Below, piece after piece: positions 48,417-56,119 of a stretch of 64,000 nt of DNA. The position numbers and the translations under genes were made by a program. Source of the DNA: Gammaproteobacteria bacterium (GTDB lineage Bacteria; Pseudomonadota; Gammaproteobacteria; UBA4575); assembly GCA_033344735.1 (NCBI GenBank), contig JAWPMW010000001.1, forward strand, positions 620,001-684,000, read 5' to 3'. The notes below the pieces were generated by a model, which made no database searches, was not told the DNA's origin, and saw nothing but the letters and a program-made list of their open reading frames with translations. The first letter of the stretch is position 1. Every line of letters starts with the position of its first letter.

Positions 48417-50229
48417 TCCTACATATTTAGGATCTGTCGCTTCTGTTTCTGGATCTTCCGTCAGTGTACATTTAGCTAAATCCATTGCTTCAGGACTATC
48501 AATCATTGAAGGAAGAACATATAAAATCGGTCAGGTTGGAAGTTTTGTTCGTATTCCACAAGGTTATCAAGATTTGTTCGGTGTAGTTTCAGAAATAGGA
48601 GCAAGTACTATTCCGGATCAATTAGATTATAGCGATGCTGAGACTGGCAAGTGGATGAAAATCCATTTAATAGGAGAAGCAATAGGAGAAGTATTTGAGC
48701 GTGGTATAACTCAGTTTCCAAATATAGGTGATAGTGTTCATATAACAACGGAAGCGAGTTTAGCTCGTATTTACGGTTTAAATGATTTTGGGAGTATAGT
48801 CATCGGAAGTCTTTCTAGCGTGGAAAGTATTCCTGCGAAAGTATCACTTAATGAACTTGTTACTCGTCACTCTGCTGTACTAGGTTCAACTGGTTCAGGC
48901 AAATCAACTACAACAGCTAGTCTGCTAAGATCTATTTGCAACAACTTAGAATCTGAAAGTAATTATCCTGGTGCCCGTATTCTACTACTGGATATACATG
49001 GGGAATATTCAGAAGCACTTTCCGATATTGCAAGCGTATTCTCAGTAGATCCACGCTCAGGAGAGAAAAAGCTATCAATACCTTATTGGGCTTTAAGTTC
49101 TTCCGATTTATTGAAATTTATTACAGGCGGAGTAGACGGGCCAAGAGAAACAGCCTTTACGGATAAGATCTTTGATTTAAAAATGAAAGCACATGAGGAA
49201 ATACAATTCTCAGGTGTTGAACAAAGCTCCATTACAATTGATACACCATTACCATTTAGTCTTAAACAACTTTGGTATGACCTTATAGATTTTGAGATCA
49301 CTACGTTTGTAGGTGCTAACCGTGATGAACCTGCTAAACAGCAAGATGGTGACGTTGATAATTTGGTTCCTCCAAAATATACGCCTCATGCAATGGGTGC
49401 TCAGGGACCTTTTCTAAATACTCAAGCTATTGGTATTAGAAGGCAACTGAATCATCTTCGATCGAAATTACTTGATAGACGCTATGATTTCCTCCTTCAT
49501 CCGGGGCCGTGGGAGCCTAATGCTAAAGGTGAAACGGAAAAAGATCTTGATTCATTGCTCGAAGGATGGCTTGGCGGGGAGAAACCTATAACTATCCTTG
49601 ACCTTTCAGGTGTTCCTAGCTTGGTTTTGGAGCTACTTGTAGGCTCTATACTTAAAATTGTATATGAGTCTTTATTTTGGAGTAGAGAAAAATCAGAAGG
49701 AGGAATCGATCGTCCTCTACTAGTTGTGATGGAGGAAGCACATAGATATCTCTCATCTGATCAAAATAGTTTGGCATCTGAGACAGTTCAGAAGATCGCA
49801 AAAGAAGGAAGGAAATATGGGGTTGGTGCCATGATTATTAGTCAACGTCCTTCCGAAGTTAATGAAACTATATTATCGCAGTGCGGTACTTTTTTTGCGT
49901 TACGTCTTTCTAATCCTTCAGATAGAGCAAGAGTAAAAGGCGTTCTTCCTGATGGACTAGTGAGTCTTCTTGATGTGCTTCCTGTTCTTCGTACGGGTGA
50001 AGCGATAGTAATGGGAGAAGCCGCTAAATTACCAATGCGCTGTTGTGTACGATTACCTTCCGAAGAGCATCGACCAAGAAGCAGTGATCCAAAGGTTGCA
50101 GCTCAATGGTCTCATGCAAAGAAAGAAGAAGGGTATGATCGAGTTGTTGCTTCATGGCGAGCGCAAAATCCACGTGCTGTAATTAGAAGATTAGAAATAC
50201 AGCGGGAAAAAGTCGAAGATGAAACATAA
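48403..50229 (+). CDS. HerA-type hexameric ATPase/translocase (DUF87)
   Basis: About 608 residues. N-terminal HAS-barrel-like region, then Walker A AVLGSTGSGKSTTTASLL, a long helical insertion, Walker B PLLVVMEEAHRYLS, and the sensor/arginine region MIISQRPSEVNETILSQCGT. It forms a ring that with the SIR2 partner makes the established SIR2-HerA antiphage complex. The start at 48403 (AAGGTG upstream) overlaps the SIR2 gene, which shows coupling. No NurA nuclease gene is adjacent, which separates it from the DNA-repair HerA-NurA pair. Confidence 0.88.
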   Translation: MLSHDPTYLGSVASVSGSSVSVHLAKSIASGLSIIEGRTYKIGQVGSFVRIPQGYQDLFGVVSEIGASTIPDQLDYSDAETGKWMKIHLIGEAIGEVFERGITQFPNIGDSVHITTEASLARIYGLNDFGSIVIGSLSSVESIPAKVSLNELVTRHSAVLGSTGSGKSTTTASLLRSICNNLESESNYPGARILLLDIHGEYSEALSDIASVFSVDPRSGEKKLSIPYWALSSSDLLKFITGGVDGPRETAFTDKIFDLKMKAHEEIQFSGVEQSSITIDTPLPFSLKQLWYDLIDFEITTFVGANRDEPAKQQDGDVDNLVPPKYTPHAMGAQGPFLNTQAIGIRRQLNHLRSKLLDRRYDFLLHPGPWEPNAKGETEKDLDSLLEGWLGGEKPITILDLSGVPSLVLELLVGSILKIVYESLFWSREKSEGGIDRPLLVVMEEAHRYLSSDQNSLASETVQKIAKEGRKYGVGAMIISQRPSEVNETILSQCGTFFALRLSNPSDRARVKGVLPDGLVSLLDVLPVLRTGEAIVMGEAAKLPMRCCVRLPSEEHRPRSSDPKVAAQWSHAKKEEGYDRVVASWRAQNPRAVIRRLEIQREKVEDET

Positions 50230-50249
50230 TGCTAAGAGAGGGACTCTAA

Positions 50250-50459
50250 ATGGATAGAAATAATGTAGCCTCATCCAACATAGCTTCTATTGGCTATGAT
50301 GAACACACTCAAACTTTAGAAGTAGAGTTTACCAATGGATCTATCTATCAATACTTCAATGTTCCTCTTGCTCTTTACGAACAACTAATGAATGAGGGAT
50401 CTAAAGGACGCTTCTTAAATACGTATATTAAAAATGCTTTTCCGTATTCAAGAGTTTAA
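50250..50459 (+). CDS. KTSC-domain small protein
   Basis: 69 residues with the KTSC pattern: SSNIASIGYDEHTQTLEVEF, FTNGSIYQYFNVPLALYEQL, and GSKGRFLNTYIKNAFPY. The domain is found alone or fused to nucleases and lysyl-tRNA-synthetase-type proteins; its function is not established. It begins 20 bases after herA with a fair ribosome site, so it is part of the defence operon. The first residue of the eponymous K-T-S-C is replaced here by an SSN start. Confidence 0.8.
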   Translation: MDRNNVASSNIASIGYDEHTQTLEVEFTNGSIYQYFNVPLALYEQLMNEGSKGRFLNTYIKNAFPYSRV

Positions 50460-50615
50460 ATATGAATCTATGGTAGAGATGGTTGACAATAAGGCACATA
50501 ATAATACCGATTATCGCTTCATCTAATGTAACAGAAATTTGGATACTTATTGTAGAAACAGCATAGTTAATAACTCGAATTACCAGAGCAATTTAATTTT
50601 TTCATGTTTGATATT

Positions 50616-50915
50616 TTAAAGATTAGTCATTCCAAGTCTCGTGATAGCAAGATAAATTAGTGTTGGAACATCACCATCTATAGCTTTATCAAATATCTTT
50701 TCCTTTATAGAAATATTTCTGATGAAGTTCGCGCGTTTTTTGCTCATGTTTTTTTTATTAGCATCGAATCTTAAGTTTATTCTTTTCAATGGTATGTCAA
50801 ATATATTGGCAAGCTCTTCTTCAGTGTAATCAGTTGCTGCGATTTCTCTTAATTCCTCAAGTATAGTGTCATCATGAAATTTCTTAGCTTGAATTCTTTT
50901 GCTTATTTTATTCAT
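50616..50915 (-). CDS. Phage terminase-small-subunit-like protein
   Basis: 99 residues. A helix-turn-helix-like segment (DYTEEELANIFDIPLKRINL) is followed by a C-terminal pattern, KAIDGDVPTLIYLAITRLGM, that resembles the GNPTMLIFLGKTRLGM end of small terminase and related phage proteins. It overlaps the upstream DUF5681 gene by 4 bases. It is short for a terminase subunit, so it may be a satellite-encoded DNA-binding protein that redirects packaging. The family is a guess. Confidence 0.5.
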   Translation of the reverse strand: MNKISKRIQAKKFHDDTILEELREIAATDYTEEELANIFDIPLKRINLRFDANKKNMSKKRANFIRNISIKEKIFDKAIDGDVPTLIYLAITRLGMTNL

Positions 50916-51334
50916 TGGTGTGTATTGCTTAAAAATTTATCTAATTGCCTTTCTTCAACAGAGTAGTCATCTCTCATTTCGGCATTAGCTAACTCAGTTT
51001 TCAATTTGATGATGGTTAATAAGTCGTGTAATTGGGAGGCGGATAATTCACTTATATCAATTTGATCAGCAATTTTTTTATTTGTATCAATACATGGCAT
51101 TTCAAAATCCAATAAATGCGTTGAACTATTAGTTTCTTGAGGTTTTAATATTGGCATTATGCGATCCAAACACATTTTCATCGCAGACATATCACCGGCA
51201 ATCGCTGCGTTTATTACGCTGTCTATGAGTTCGTCTGAACGTGAGTGCAGTCGCTTTCGTAGTTCATTGATACGGCTTGAGCCTTTAGGTCGTCCTAATG
51301 GATTTCCACTTTGTCCTTTTTCAAACTTTGCCAC
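50912..51334 (-). CDS. DUF5681-domain protein (copy 1)
   Basis: 140 residues. The N-terminus FEKGQSGNPLGRPKGSSRIN is the DUF5681 signature found in phage and satellite genes. The middle, VINAAIAGDMSAMKMCLDRI followed by MPILKPQ, is shared with the gene at 52119-52544. The C-terminus is helical and charged. Function unknown; DUF5681 genes often lie beside terminases. It is translationally coupled (ATGA) to the terminase-like gene. Confidence 0.72.
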   Translation of the reverse strand: MAKFEKGQSGNPLGRPKGSSRINELRKRLHSRSDELIDSVINAAIAGDMSAMKMCLDRIMPILKPQETNSSTHLLDFEMPCIDTNKKIADQIDISELSASQLHDLLTIIKLKTELANAEMRDDYSVEERQLDKFLSNTHQ

Positions 51335-51853
51335 TGTCTGTTAATTCTCTGTTATAAACAGGTCACTTTATTTTGAGCATAGTTATCATTAGACCGAAGG
51401 GTGATATATATAATAGTGAGCCCTTTCTTAGCACAGTGATTACAAGTAATAGAGTAAAAGTGTGCTTAACATCTAGATAACACAGCATCTCAGGTGTGTT
51501 TTGGGGTTTTTTGCATATTTTGTCAGGATGACGATTATCGGGCGGTGATCATTCCCGCTGGAAGCCCAATCCAGTTACGGTTTATCCGTTTCACCCATTA
51601 AAGAACCTGTTTTGTTTTCAATCGCTGGTCTCAAGCGACACGCAAAAAATATCTACGCAATTCACCTTGCAGACCCAATCTGAGAGGAGACGCTGCCGTT
51701 GTACTACCCGTCACGCCTTTTAGTGGTTAAGCCCAACCTAACAACAAAAATTTTGTAAATCACCTTGGAAGTAACTTAAAAAATTTGTATTCCATAGAAT
51801 GAAATAATGTTTATCACTCATACTTAGGCATTTTTTATAGACTAAAGTTCCAT
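51335..51853. other. Non-coding block of raised GC, possible structured RNA or replication/packaging site
   Basis: 519 bases with no supported open frame between satellite genes. From about 51530 to 51740 the GC content is visibly higher than in the flanks. The motif CCCAA followed by T or C occurs three times at 51565, 51674 and 51732, with paired segments such as GCGG/CCGC around 51542-51559. Such a block between satellite genes may be a structured RNA, an origin or a packaging site. I do not recognise a known RNA family. Confidence 0.4.
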
Positions 51854-52105
51854 TTATCTTAATGAGATGATTCCATCTTTATAAAATTGAAATGCTAATT
51901 CTTCAACGCCTTGCAATGCATCTTCAGGTGTATCTGCGATCCATGCAATGTAAGGGAATTGTTCGCATATCGCCTCATATTCATTGGGATATTTGACGAG
52001 CTTGTACGTAAGTATTTGCATCAAAAAATCATGCACGTTCTTGTATGGGTATTCAACGAATTCTTGTGCGTTGCAAATGTGATGGCCTGTCACATTCGTA
52101 CGCAC
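51854..52105 (-). CDS. Hypothetical small protein, HicB-like end
   Basis: 83 residues. The only suggestive segment is FPYIAWIADTPEDALQGVEE, which recalls the substrate-like strand-helix of HicB-type folds, but no HicA partner is next to it. Acidic, soluble, no signal. It lies 13 bases after the DUF5681-like copy 2 gene on the same strand and is likely part of the AlpA-led transcript. Confidence 0.5.
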   Translation of the reverse strand: MRTNVTGHHICNAQEFVEYPYKNVHDFLMQILTYKLVKYPNEYEAICEQFPYIAWIADTPEDALQGVEELAFQFYKDGIISLR

Positions 52106-52118
52106 TATTACTAGTTAA

Positions 52119-52544
52119 TTAATGGAGAGTTGATTCGTCTTCATCACAATCTATCGTTGCAACCAATTCGCATACACTGTCATATGCCAGAGCATCTTCC
52201 ATGACTAATGAATGTCTATTTTTCACGAGTGAGAGATAATTATTCGCCTGATCAATGCTAATCTCATTTTTCGTGACAGCCTTGATAATTAGAAGATACC
52301 AACTGCAAAGATCAGAATGATCATCTATGCCTTCAAAAATATTGGCACGTAAAGTTTCAGGCTTAAGTGTCGGCATTGTTCGATCGAGTATTAATTTCGC
52401 CGCTGCTACATCGCCATTTTTTGCTTTGATTGAGAGAGCTGACATGATGCTTTGAATGTCATCACTATCTAAACCCATTTCTTGATGTGCATAGTAACTA
52501 TTGGATTGGCTGTTATTGTCGTTAATGTTTGTCGTCTTATTCAT
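52119..52544 (-). CDS. DUF5681-related protein (copy 2, lacking the N-terminal signature)
   Basis: 141 residues. It shares the central helix pattern with copy 1: IKAKNGDVAAAKLILDRTMP then TLKPE, against IAGDMSAMKMCLDRIMPILK in copy 1. The GQSGNPLGRPKG signature is replaced by an Asn/Ser-rich start. So the two genes are diverged paralogues within one satellite-like module. Its start overlaps the alpA stop by 4 bases (ATGA), showing coupling. Function unknown. Confidence 0.6.
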   Translation of the reverse strand: MNKTTNINDNNSQSNSYYAHQEMGLDSDDIQSIMSALSIKAKNGDVAAAKLILDRTMPTLKPETLRANIFEGIDDHSDLCSWYLLIIKAVTKNEISIDQANNYLSLVKNRHSLVMEDALAYDSVCELVATIDCDEDESTLH

Positions 52545-52735
52545 GATAATTCCTTATTTCTATTGATGATGCTGTCTTGCCATTCTCCAATTTCGCTATC
52601 TATCCATGCCACCGAACGCACACCAATTTTGATTGGTTTGGGGAATGAATTTTCATTAATAGATTTGTAAATTGTTGAACGTGAAAGTCCCGTGCGTTTA
52701 ATGACTTCGGGCAGTCTAAGTAACTGTGTTTTCAT
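52541..52735 (-). CDS. AlpA-family phage/satellite regulator
   Basis: 64 residues of MerR-like winged-helix AlpA type: LRLPEVIKRTGLSRSTIYKS then FPKPIKIGVRSVAWIDSEIG and EWQDSIINR. AlpA proteins activate integrase and excision functions of P4-like satellites and cryptic prophages. It lies 340 bases from the integrase gene, with a 12-base inverted repeat between them that is a plausible binding site. Confidence 0.88.
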   Translation of the reverse strand: MKTQLLRLPEVIKRTGLSRSTIYKSINENSFPKPIKIGVRSVAWIDSEIGEWQDSIINRNKELS

Positions 52736-53074
52736 TTTTGAACCTCTAATTAATCAGGACTTCATTGCCTCTGATGCGAGAGATTATTGTCAGGTAAAAA
52801 CCAATTTGGCAAATGCCGAATTCTCTCTAACTGCATGAAATAACTGAAAATAACTTAAATTTTAAGGTGAGTAGTTTAGGGTTTCAGGTATTCACCTTAA
52901 AATAATATGACGTGACTTTTATCGCTTTTGAAATATCGTAAATTAGAGCGTGAACGTTATAAGCCTTCTGTAGACGCTATTGGACGATGTTAAAAATTTT
53001 ATTGAGAAGTTAGTGAAAATTTTTCGACTAAAGAATAAGAAAAACGTGACTTAAAAAATACTTCAAAAAATAAT
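52736..53074. other. Region between integrase and alpA, with a dyad, no gene
   Basis: About 340 AT-rich bases. The main visible element is the 12-base inverted repeat at 52859-52903. Upstream signals for alpA (leftward) must also lie here. No open frame supported. Confidence 0.5.
52859..52903. repeat. Perfect 12-bp inverted repeat between integrase and alpA
   Basis: ATTTTAAGGTGA (52859-52870) and TCACCTTAAAAT (52892-52903), loop of 21 bases. It could be a bidirectional terminator or the site for AlpA or another regulator. Confidence 0.6.
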
Positions 53075-54298
53075 TTACACTTTCCGACGGACGGTTTGAA
53101 TTTGAATCACATCTGCCGACGATTTAAGTGAATCAAGATAATCTGCATACGCTTGCATCATCTTTTTTCGTTCAGGTAAATGCTTAGAGTGGTCGTACGT
53201 ACCACGCACTTTACTTTTATCGGTGTGTGCAAGTTGTCGTTCTATTGCATCGGGGTGCCACACGCCTTGTTCGTTTAACAGGGTAGAGGCCATGTGCCGA
53301 AATCCGTGACCGGTGACTTGTTCTTTCGCAAACCCCATGCGACGTAATGCCGCACCCACAGTGGCTTCACTCATGCAGCGTGAATAAGATCGCACACTGG
53401 GAAATAAATACTGACCATTTCCTGTCATCGTGCGTAACTCTTCTATGACATCGATGACTTGATTGGCCAGTGGCACGATGTGAGGTTTACGCAATTTCAT
53501 TTTCGTTTCAGGAATGCGCCACACTTTGTCTTCAACATTAAATTCATTCCATTCTGCTTTGCGTAATTCACCTGGGCGCACAAAGGTGTACGTACCTATT
53601 TGCATCGCAGCTTTAACAACGGGAAATTCATAACCATCAATGGCGCGTAACAATTTGCCCACTTCTTTCGGTTCCGTAATCGCTGCAAAGTGTTTCGTTT
53701 GAGGTGGGGCAATCGCCATCTTTAAACCGCGAGTGGGATCTTTTTCTGTATATCCGCACGCATTCGCATAGCCATAAATGCGACCACAGATTTGGAGCGC
53801 ACGATGTGCACTTTCAATTGCCCCTCGTGCTTCAATATTCAAAATGGCTTTACGCAAATGTGGACCGGTAATCATGCCAATGGGTTGGCTGCCCACCACC
53901 GGAAAGATGTCTTTTTCCAGGGCGCGCCACACACGTTTGGCATAGCCGGGTTCTTTGTCTTGGTAAAACTTCACATGCCACTCGTGAGCGATGCGGGCAA
54001 AGGAATTTTCGTGCAGCTCGACCTCACGGTGTTTTTTCGCTTGGCGTTCAGCGCTGGGGTCAACGCCTTTAGCCAGCAAATCAGCCGCCTGATTACGCGT
54101 CAGACGTGCGTCTTTAAGCGAGGTATTCGGATATACCCCGAGTGCCAATCGTTTCTCTTTATTGAGATAGCGGTATTTATAACGCCAGTACTTCTGCCCC
54201 TTGGCCGTGACCTCACAATAGAGGCCATTACCATCATATAAACGATAGGTTTTCGCCTTGGCTTTGGCGTTCTTAATTTGGATGGCAGTGAGGGTCAT
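53075..54298 (-). CDS. int: P4-type tyrosine integrase
   Basis: About 407 residues. An N-terminal DUF4102 arm-binding region (TLTAIQIKNAKAKAKTYRLY, WRYKYRYLNKEKRLALGVYP, SLKDARLTRNQAADLLAKGV) and then a catalytic domain: first Arg in RPGELRKAEWNEF, VTGHGFRHMASTLLNEQG (His-x-x-Arg box), and the Tyr in VRGTYDHSKHLPERK. I start at 54298 (MTLTAIQ) since the longer frame to 54367 adds 23 residues encoded by the C-run repeats and lacks a ribosome site. It abuts ssrA, the target site, and catalyses integration and excision of the island. Confidence 0.92.
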   Translation of the reverse strand: MTLTAIQIKNAKAKAKTYRLYDGNGLYCEVTAKGQKYWRYKYRYLNKEKRLALGVYPNTSLKDARLTRNQAADLLAKGVDPSAERQAKKHREVELHENSFARIAHEWHVKFYQDKEPGYAKRVWRALEKDIFPVVGSQPIGMITGPHLRKAILNIEARGAIESAHRALQICGRIYGYANACGYTEKDPTRGLKMAIAPPQTKHFAAITEPKEVGKLLRAIDGYEFPVVKAAMQIGTYTFVRPGELRKAEWNEFNVEDKVWRIPETKMKLRKPHIVPLANQVIDVIEELRTMTGNGQYLFPSVRSYSRCMSEATVGAALRRMGFAKEQVTGHGFRHMASTLLNEQGVWHPDAIERQLAHTDKSKVRGTYDHSKHLPERKKMMQAYADYLDSLKSSADVIQIQTVRRKV

Positions 54299-54329
54299 TT
54301 GGGGGCACATTTTTAAACGGTAGGGGAGA

Positions 54330-54358
54330 TGCCCCCAATAATGCCCCCATGTGCCCCC
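54330..54358. repeat. Triple TGCCCCC motif between integrase and ssrA
   Basis: TGCCCCC starts at 54330, 54342 and 54352, and an inverse copy (GGGGGCA) lies at 54301-54307 at the integrase start. Arm-type integrase sites or an integrase operator are likely in this position. Single pairs of the same motif occur at four other places in the island. Confidence 0.5.
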
Positions 54359-54457
54359 AGATGTCAAAACACACCTCGGGGCATGTTGGGATTAAGGGTT
54401 TGGAGTATTTGTAGTTAAATCAGGGAGATATGGACTGTATTGGATTCCCTGGGACTG

Positions 54458-54474
54458 TAATTTGGTGGAGGCGG
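54458..54474. repeat. attR candidate: 17-bp repeat at the ssrA 3' end
   Basis: Identical to 20774-20790. It covers the last 12 bases of the tmRNA gene on the minus strand and 5 bases beyond. This is where the island joins an intact ssrA. Confidence 0.82.
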
Positions 54475-54821
54475 CGGGGATTGAACCCGCGTCCGCAAGT
54501 TCTTCACTTTCGGTACTACATGCTTAGAGTACGTTTTTAATTTAACAGTTAAGGTCCAACGATCAGGGCGTTTAACTGCGAGCCTAAGCTTTGTTTAATG
54601 GATCCGATTTAGGCAGTCTTTTCCACGATCTTGCTAAGGTGACGCCCGGTTCCTAACACGCAAGCTCACTAGGGCGGACGACTCTAAAACTGGTTTTTAA
54701 GCAGCTAGAGCAAAGTTGTCGTCATTTGCGACTATATAATTGCAGAAATCTTTTACGAGGCGTCTACATCCTCGGCATGCACCTAGAGATCGGCTACCCA
54801 CGTCGAAGCCAGGTCGCCCCC
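54463..54821 (-). ncRNA. ssrA: Transfer-messenger RNA (tmRNA)
   Basis: About 359 bases. The 5' end GGGGGCGACCTGGCTTCGAC and the 3' end CGGGTTCAATCCCCGCCGCC plus TCCACCA form the tRNA-like domain; GGGGGCG pairs with CGCCTCC. The tag frame at 54697-54729 (minus strand) encodes ANDDNFALAA and then TAA, ending in the LAA degradation signal. It rescues stalled ribosomes and marks incomplete proteins for proteolysis. It is the integration target of the island on its left. One-piece form, as in gammaproteobacteria. Ends defined by the acceptor stem. Confidence 0.97.
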
Positions 54822-54918
54822 AGTACTTATTGTAAGACTGCAGTTTAGCTTAAAAGTTGCTGAATTTATAAGGGAATTTAACTAAATTGGGGATATATTA
54901 GACGAAATGAAACTGTAT

Positions 54919-55533
54919 TTACTGGTAAATATTGCGAAAGGTGAGATTAATTCTTGGTTCGTTAACCTTTAAAGATTTAGGCAATGAATGTGTCCAGTTT
55001 TCTTGTGTATCACCTTGCATGATTAACAAACTTCCACTGTTTAGTTTTAAATTTTTCACTATGTCTTTTTGTCTGTAATGACGAAATTTAAATAGCCGTG
55101 CAGCCCCGAAGCTAATAGAGATAATGAGTGGTTGTAAGCCGTGAACCCTTTCATTGTCACGATGCCAGCCCATATAGTCGTGTCCGTTTCTGTAATAATT
55201 TAAAAAGACACCGTTAAAGGAATAACCCAAATCTTCTTCAATTGTTGTCTTAATGTTAGTTAATGCAGTTGTCCAAGGCGTACTGATTAAGTTAAGACTG
55301 GAATATTTAAGCATAATGCCAGGGTCACCATACCAAGCAATTAAGCGAGGTTGTAAAACAAAGCGACCATATATTCTGATTTCTTTGTGTTCCCAGTGTA
55401 TTTCATCTTTCAAGCAGTTGAAGTAATGAGATGACTCTGCCGCTGAGAAGTATCGGTTGTCCAAATACGCTTCGCCATCAAATGGCAAGAGGTTTGTTTG
55501 TAAGGGCGTTTCCGTATTGCTTACTTGACTCAT
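54919..55533 (-). CDS. AlkB-like 2-oxoglutarate/Fe(II) dioxygenase
   Basis: 204 residues. Iron-binding HxD in MGWHRDNERVHGL, distal His in WTHSLPKS, and the 2-oxoglutarate Arg in EPRINLTFRNIYQ. The substrate-side segment FNGVFLNYYRNGHDYMGWH is characteristic of AlkB homologues such as ABH2/ABH3-type bacterial proteins, which reverse methyl damage in DNA or RNA by oxidation. No ada or alkA neighbour. It follows ssrA at 97 bases but is a separate chromosomal gene. Confidence 0.9.
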   Translation of the reverse strand: MSQVSNTETPLQTNLLPFDGEAYLDNRYFSAAESSHYFNCLKDEIHWEHKEIRIYGRFVLQPRLIAWYGDPGIMLKYSSLNLISTPWTTALTNIKTTIEEDLGYSFNGVFLNYYRNGHDYMGWHRDNERVHGLQPLIISISFGAARLFKFRHYRQKDIVKNLKLNSGSLLIMQGDTQENWTHSLPKSLKVNEPRINLTFRNIYQ

Positions 55534-55637
55534 TACTAAGACATTGAAGAAGAGCTTATTGCTGTAAGCAATAAAGGGTAGCGGTTAATTTTGAAATTAA
55601 ACTCTCCTGATGGAGAATTTTATTGTTGAATTGTGTA

Positions 55638-55742
55638 TTACTTAGAGCGTACTTTAGCGCGAGCTTCATGCACAGCCATAGAAGCAATGACACCAATGAA
55701 AATCGAAAATAGTGTTACAACAATGATGAAACTAGTACTCAT
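55638..55742 (-). CDS. 34-residue single-helix membrane protein
   Basis: Starts MSTSFIIVVTLFSIFIGVIA and ends in a basic tail with EARAKVRSK. One membrane helix, cytoplasmic basic end. Its ATG overlaps the TGA of the upstream 61-residue gene (ATGA), which is strong support that both are translated. No family recognised. A small regulatory or assembly peptide is possible. Confidence 0.6.
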   Translation of the reverse strand: MSTSFIIVVTLFSIFIGVIASMAVHEARAKVRSK

Positions 55743-55924
55743 ATTTCAGTCCACTTGATTAGTCCAACAGCCCATATTATAGCACCGACACCGGTTAAAA
55801 TGCCGCCATTAATCGCAGAAACATCTTCTTGTATAACCATGCCAATAAACCCTACTAACATTAGGCCTATACCTAGTTTTCTTAGATCTTCAAAGACAGC
55901 TTCGAAGTTTAAGCGGTATTTCAT
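55739..55924 (-). CDS. 61-residue two-helix membrane protein
   Basis: An N-terminal amphipathic part (FEAVFEDLRKLGIG), then two hydrophobic helices (LMLVGFIGMV and GGILTGVGAIIWAVGLI). No signal peptide and no known motif. It is coupled by a 4-base overlap to the 34-residue gene. The pair lies between the AlkB-like gene and purL, divergent from purL. Function unknown. Confidence 0.6.
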   Translation of the reverse strand: MKYRLNFEAVFEDLRKLGIGLMLVGFIGMVIQEDVSAINGGILTGVGAIIWAVGLIKWTEI

Positions 55925-56119
55925 GTGTGATTCTCGCTAGTATTTATATTGACTATACACAATATTTCTTAATGTAAAATGGCTAATAATTGAACGATAT
56001 GAGTGCAAAAACAACTGATTTTGATAACAATTTTACTACGTGTTTCATTACGTAGATTCAGCTAATATAGCCACATTCTTGAACAGATTTTCTAACATTT
56101 TATTCGAGCTTCAGACATT

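Noticed and set aside
48403-50229. HerA-NurA DNA-repair pair
   Set aside because: No NurA nuclease is adjacent; the partner is a SIR2 protein, which indicates the defence type.
53792-54241. Plus-strand frame of 149 codons inside the integrase
   Set aside because: Antisense to integrase; no ribosome site or recognisable motif.
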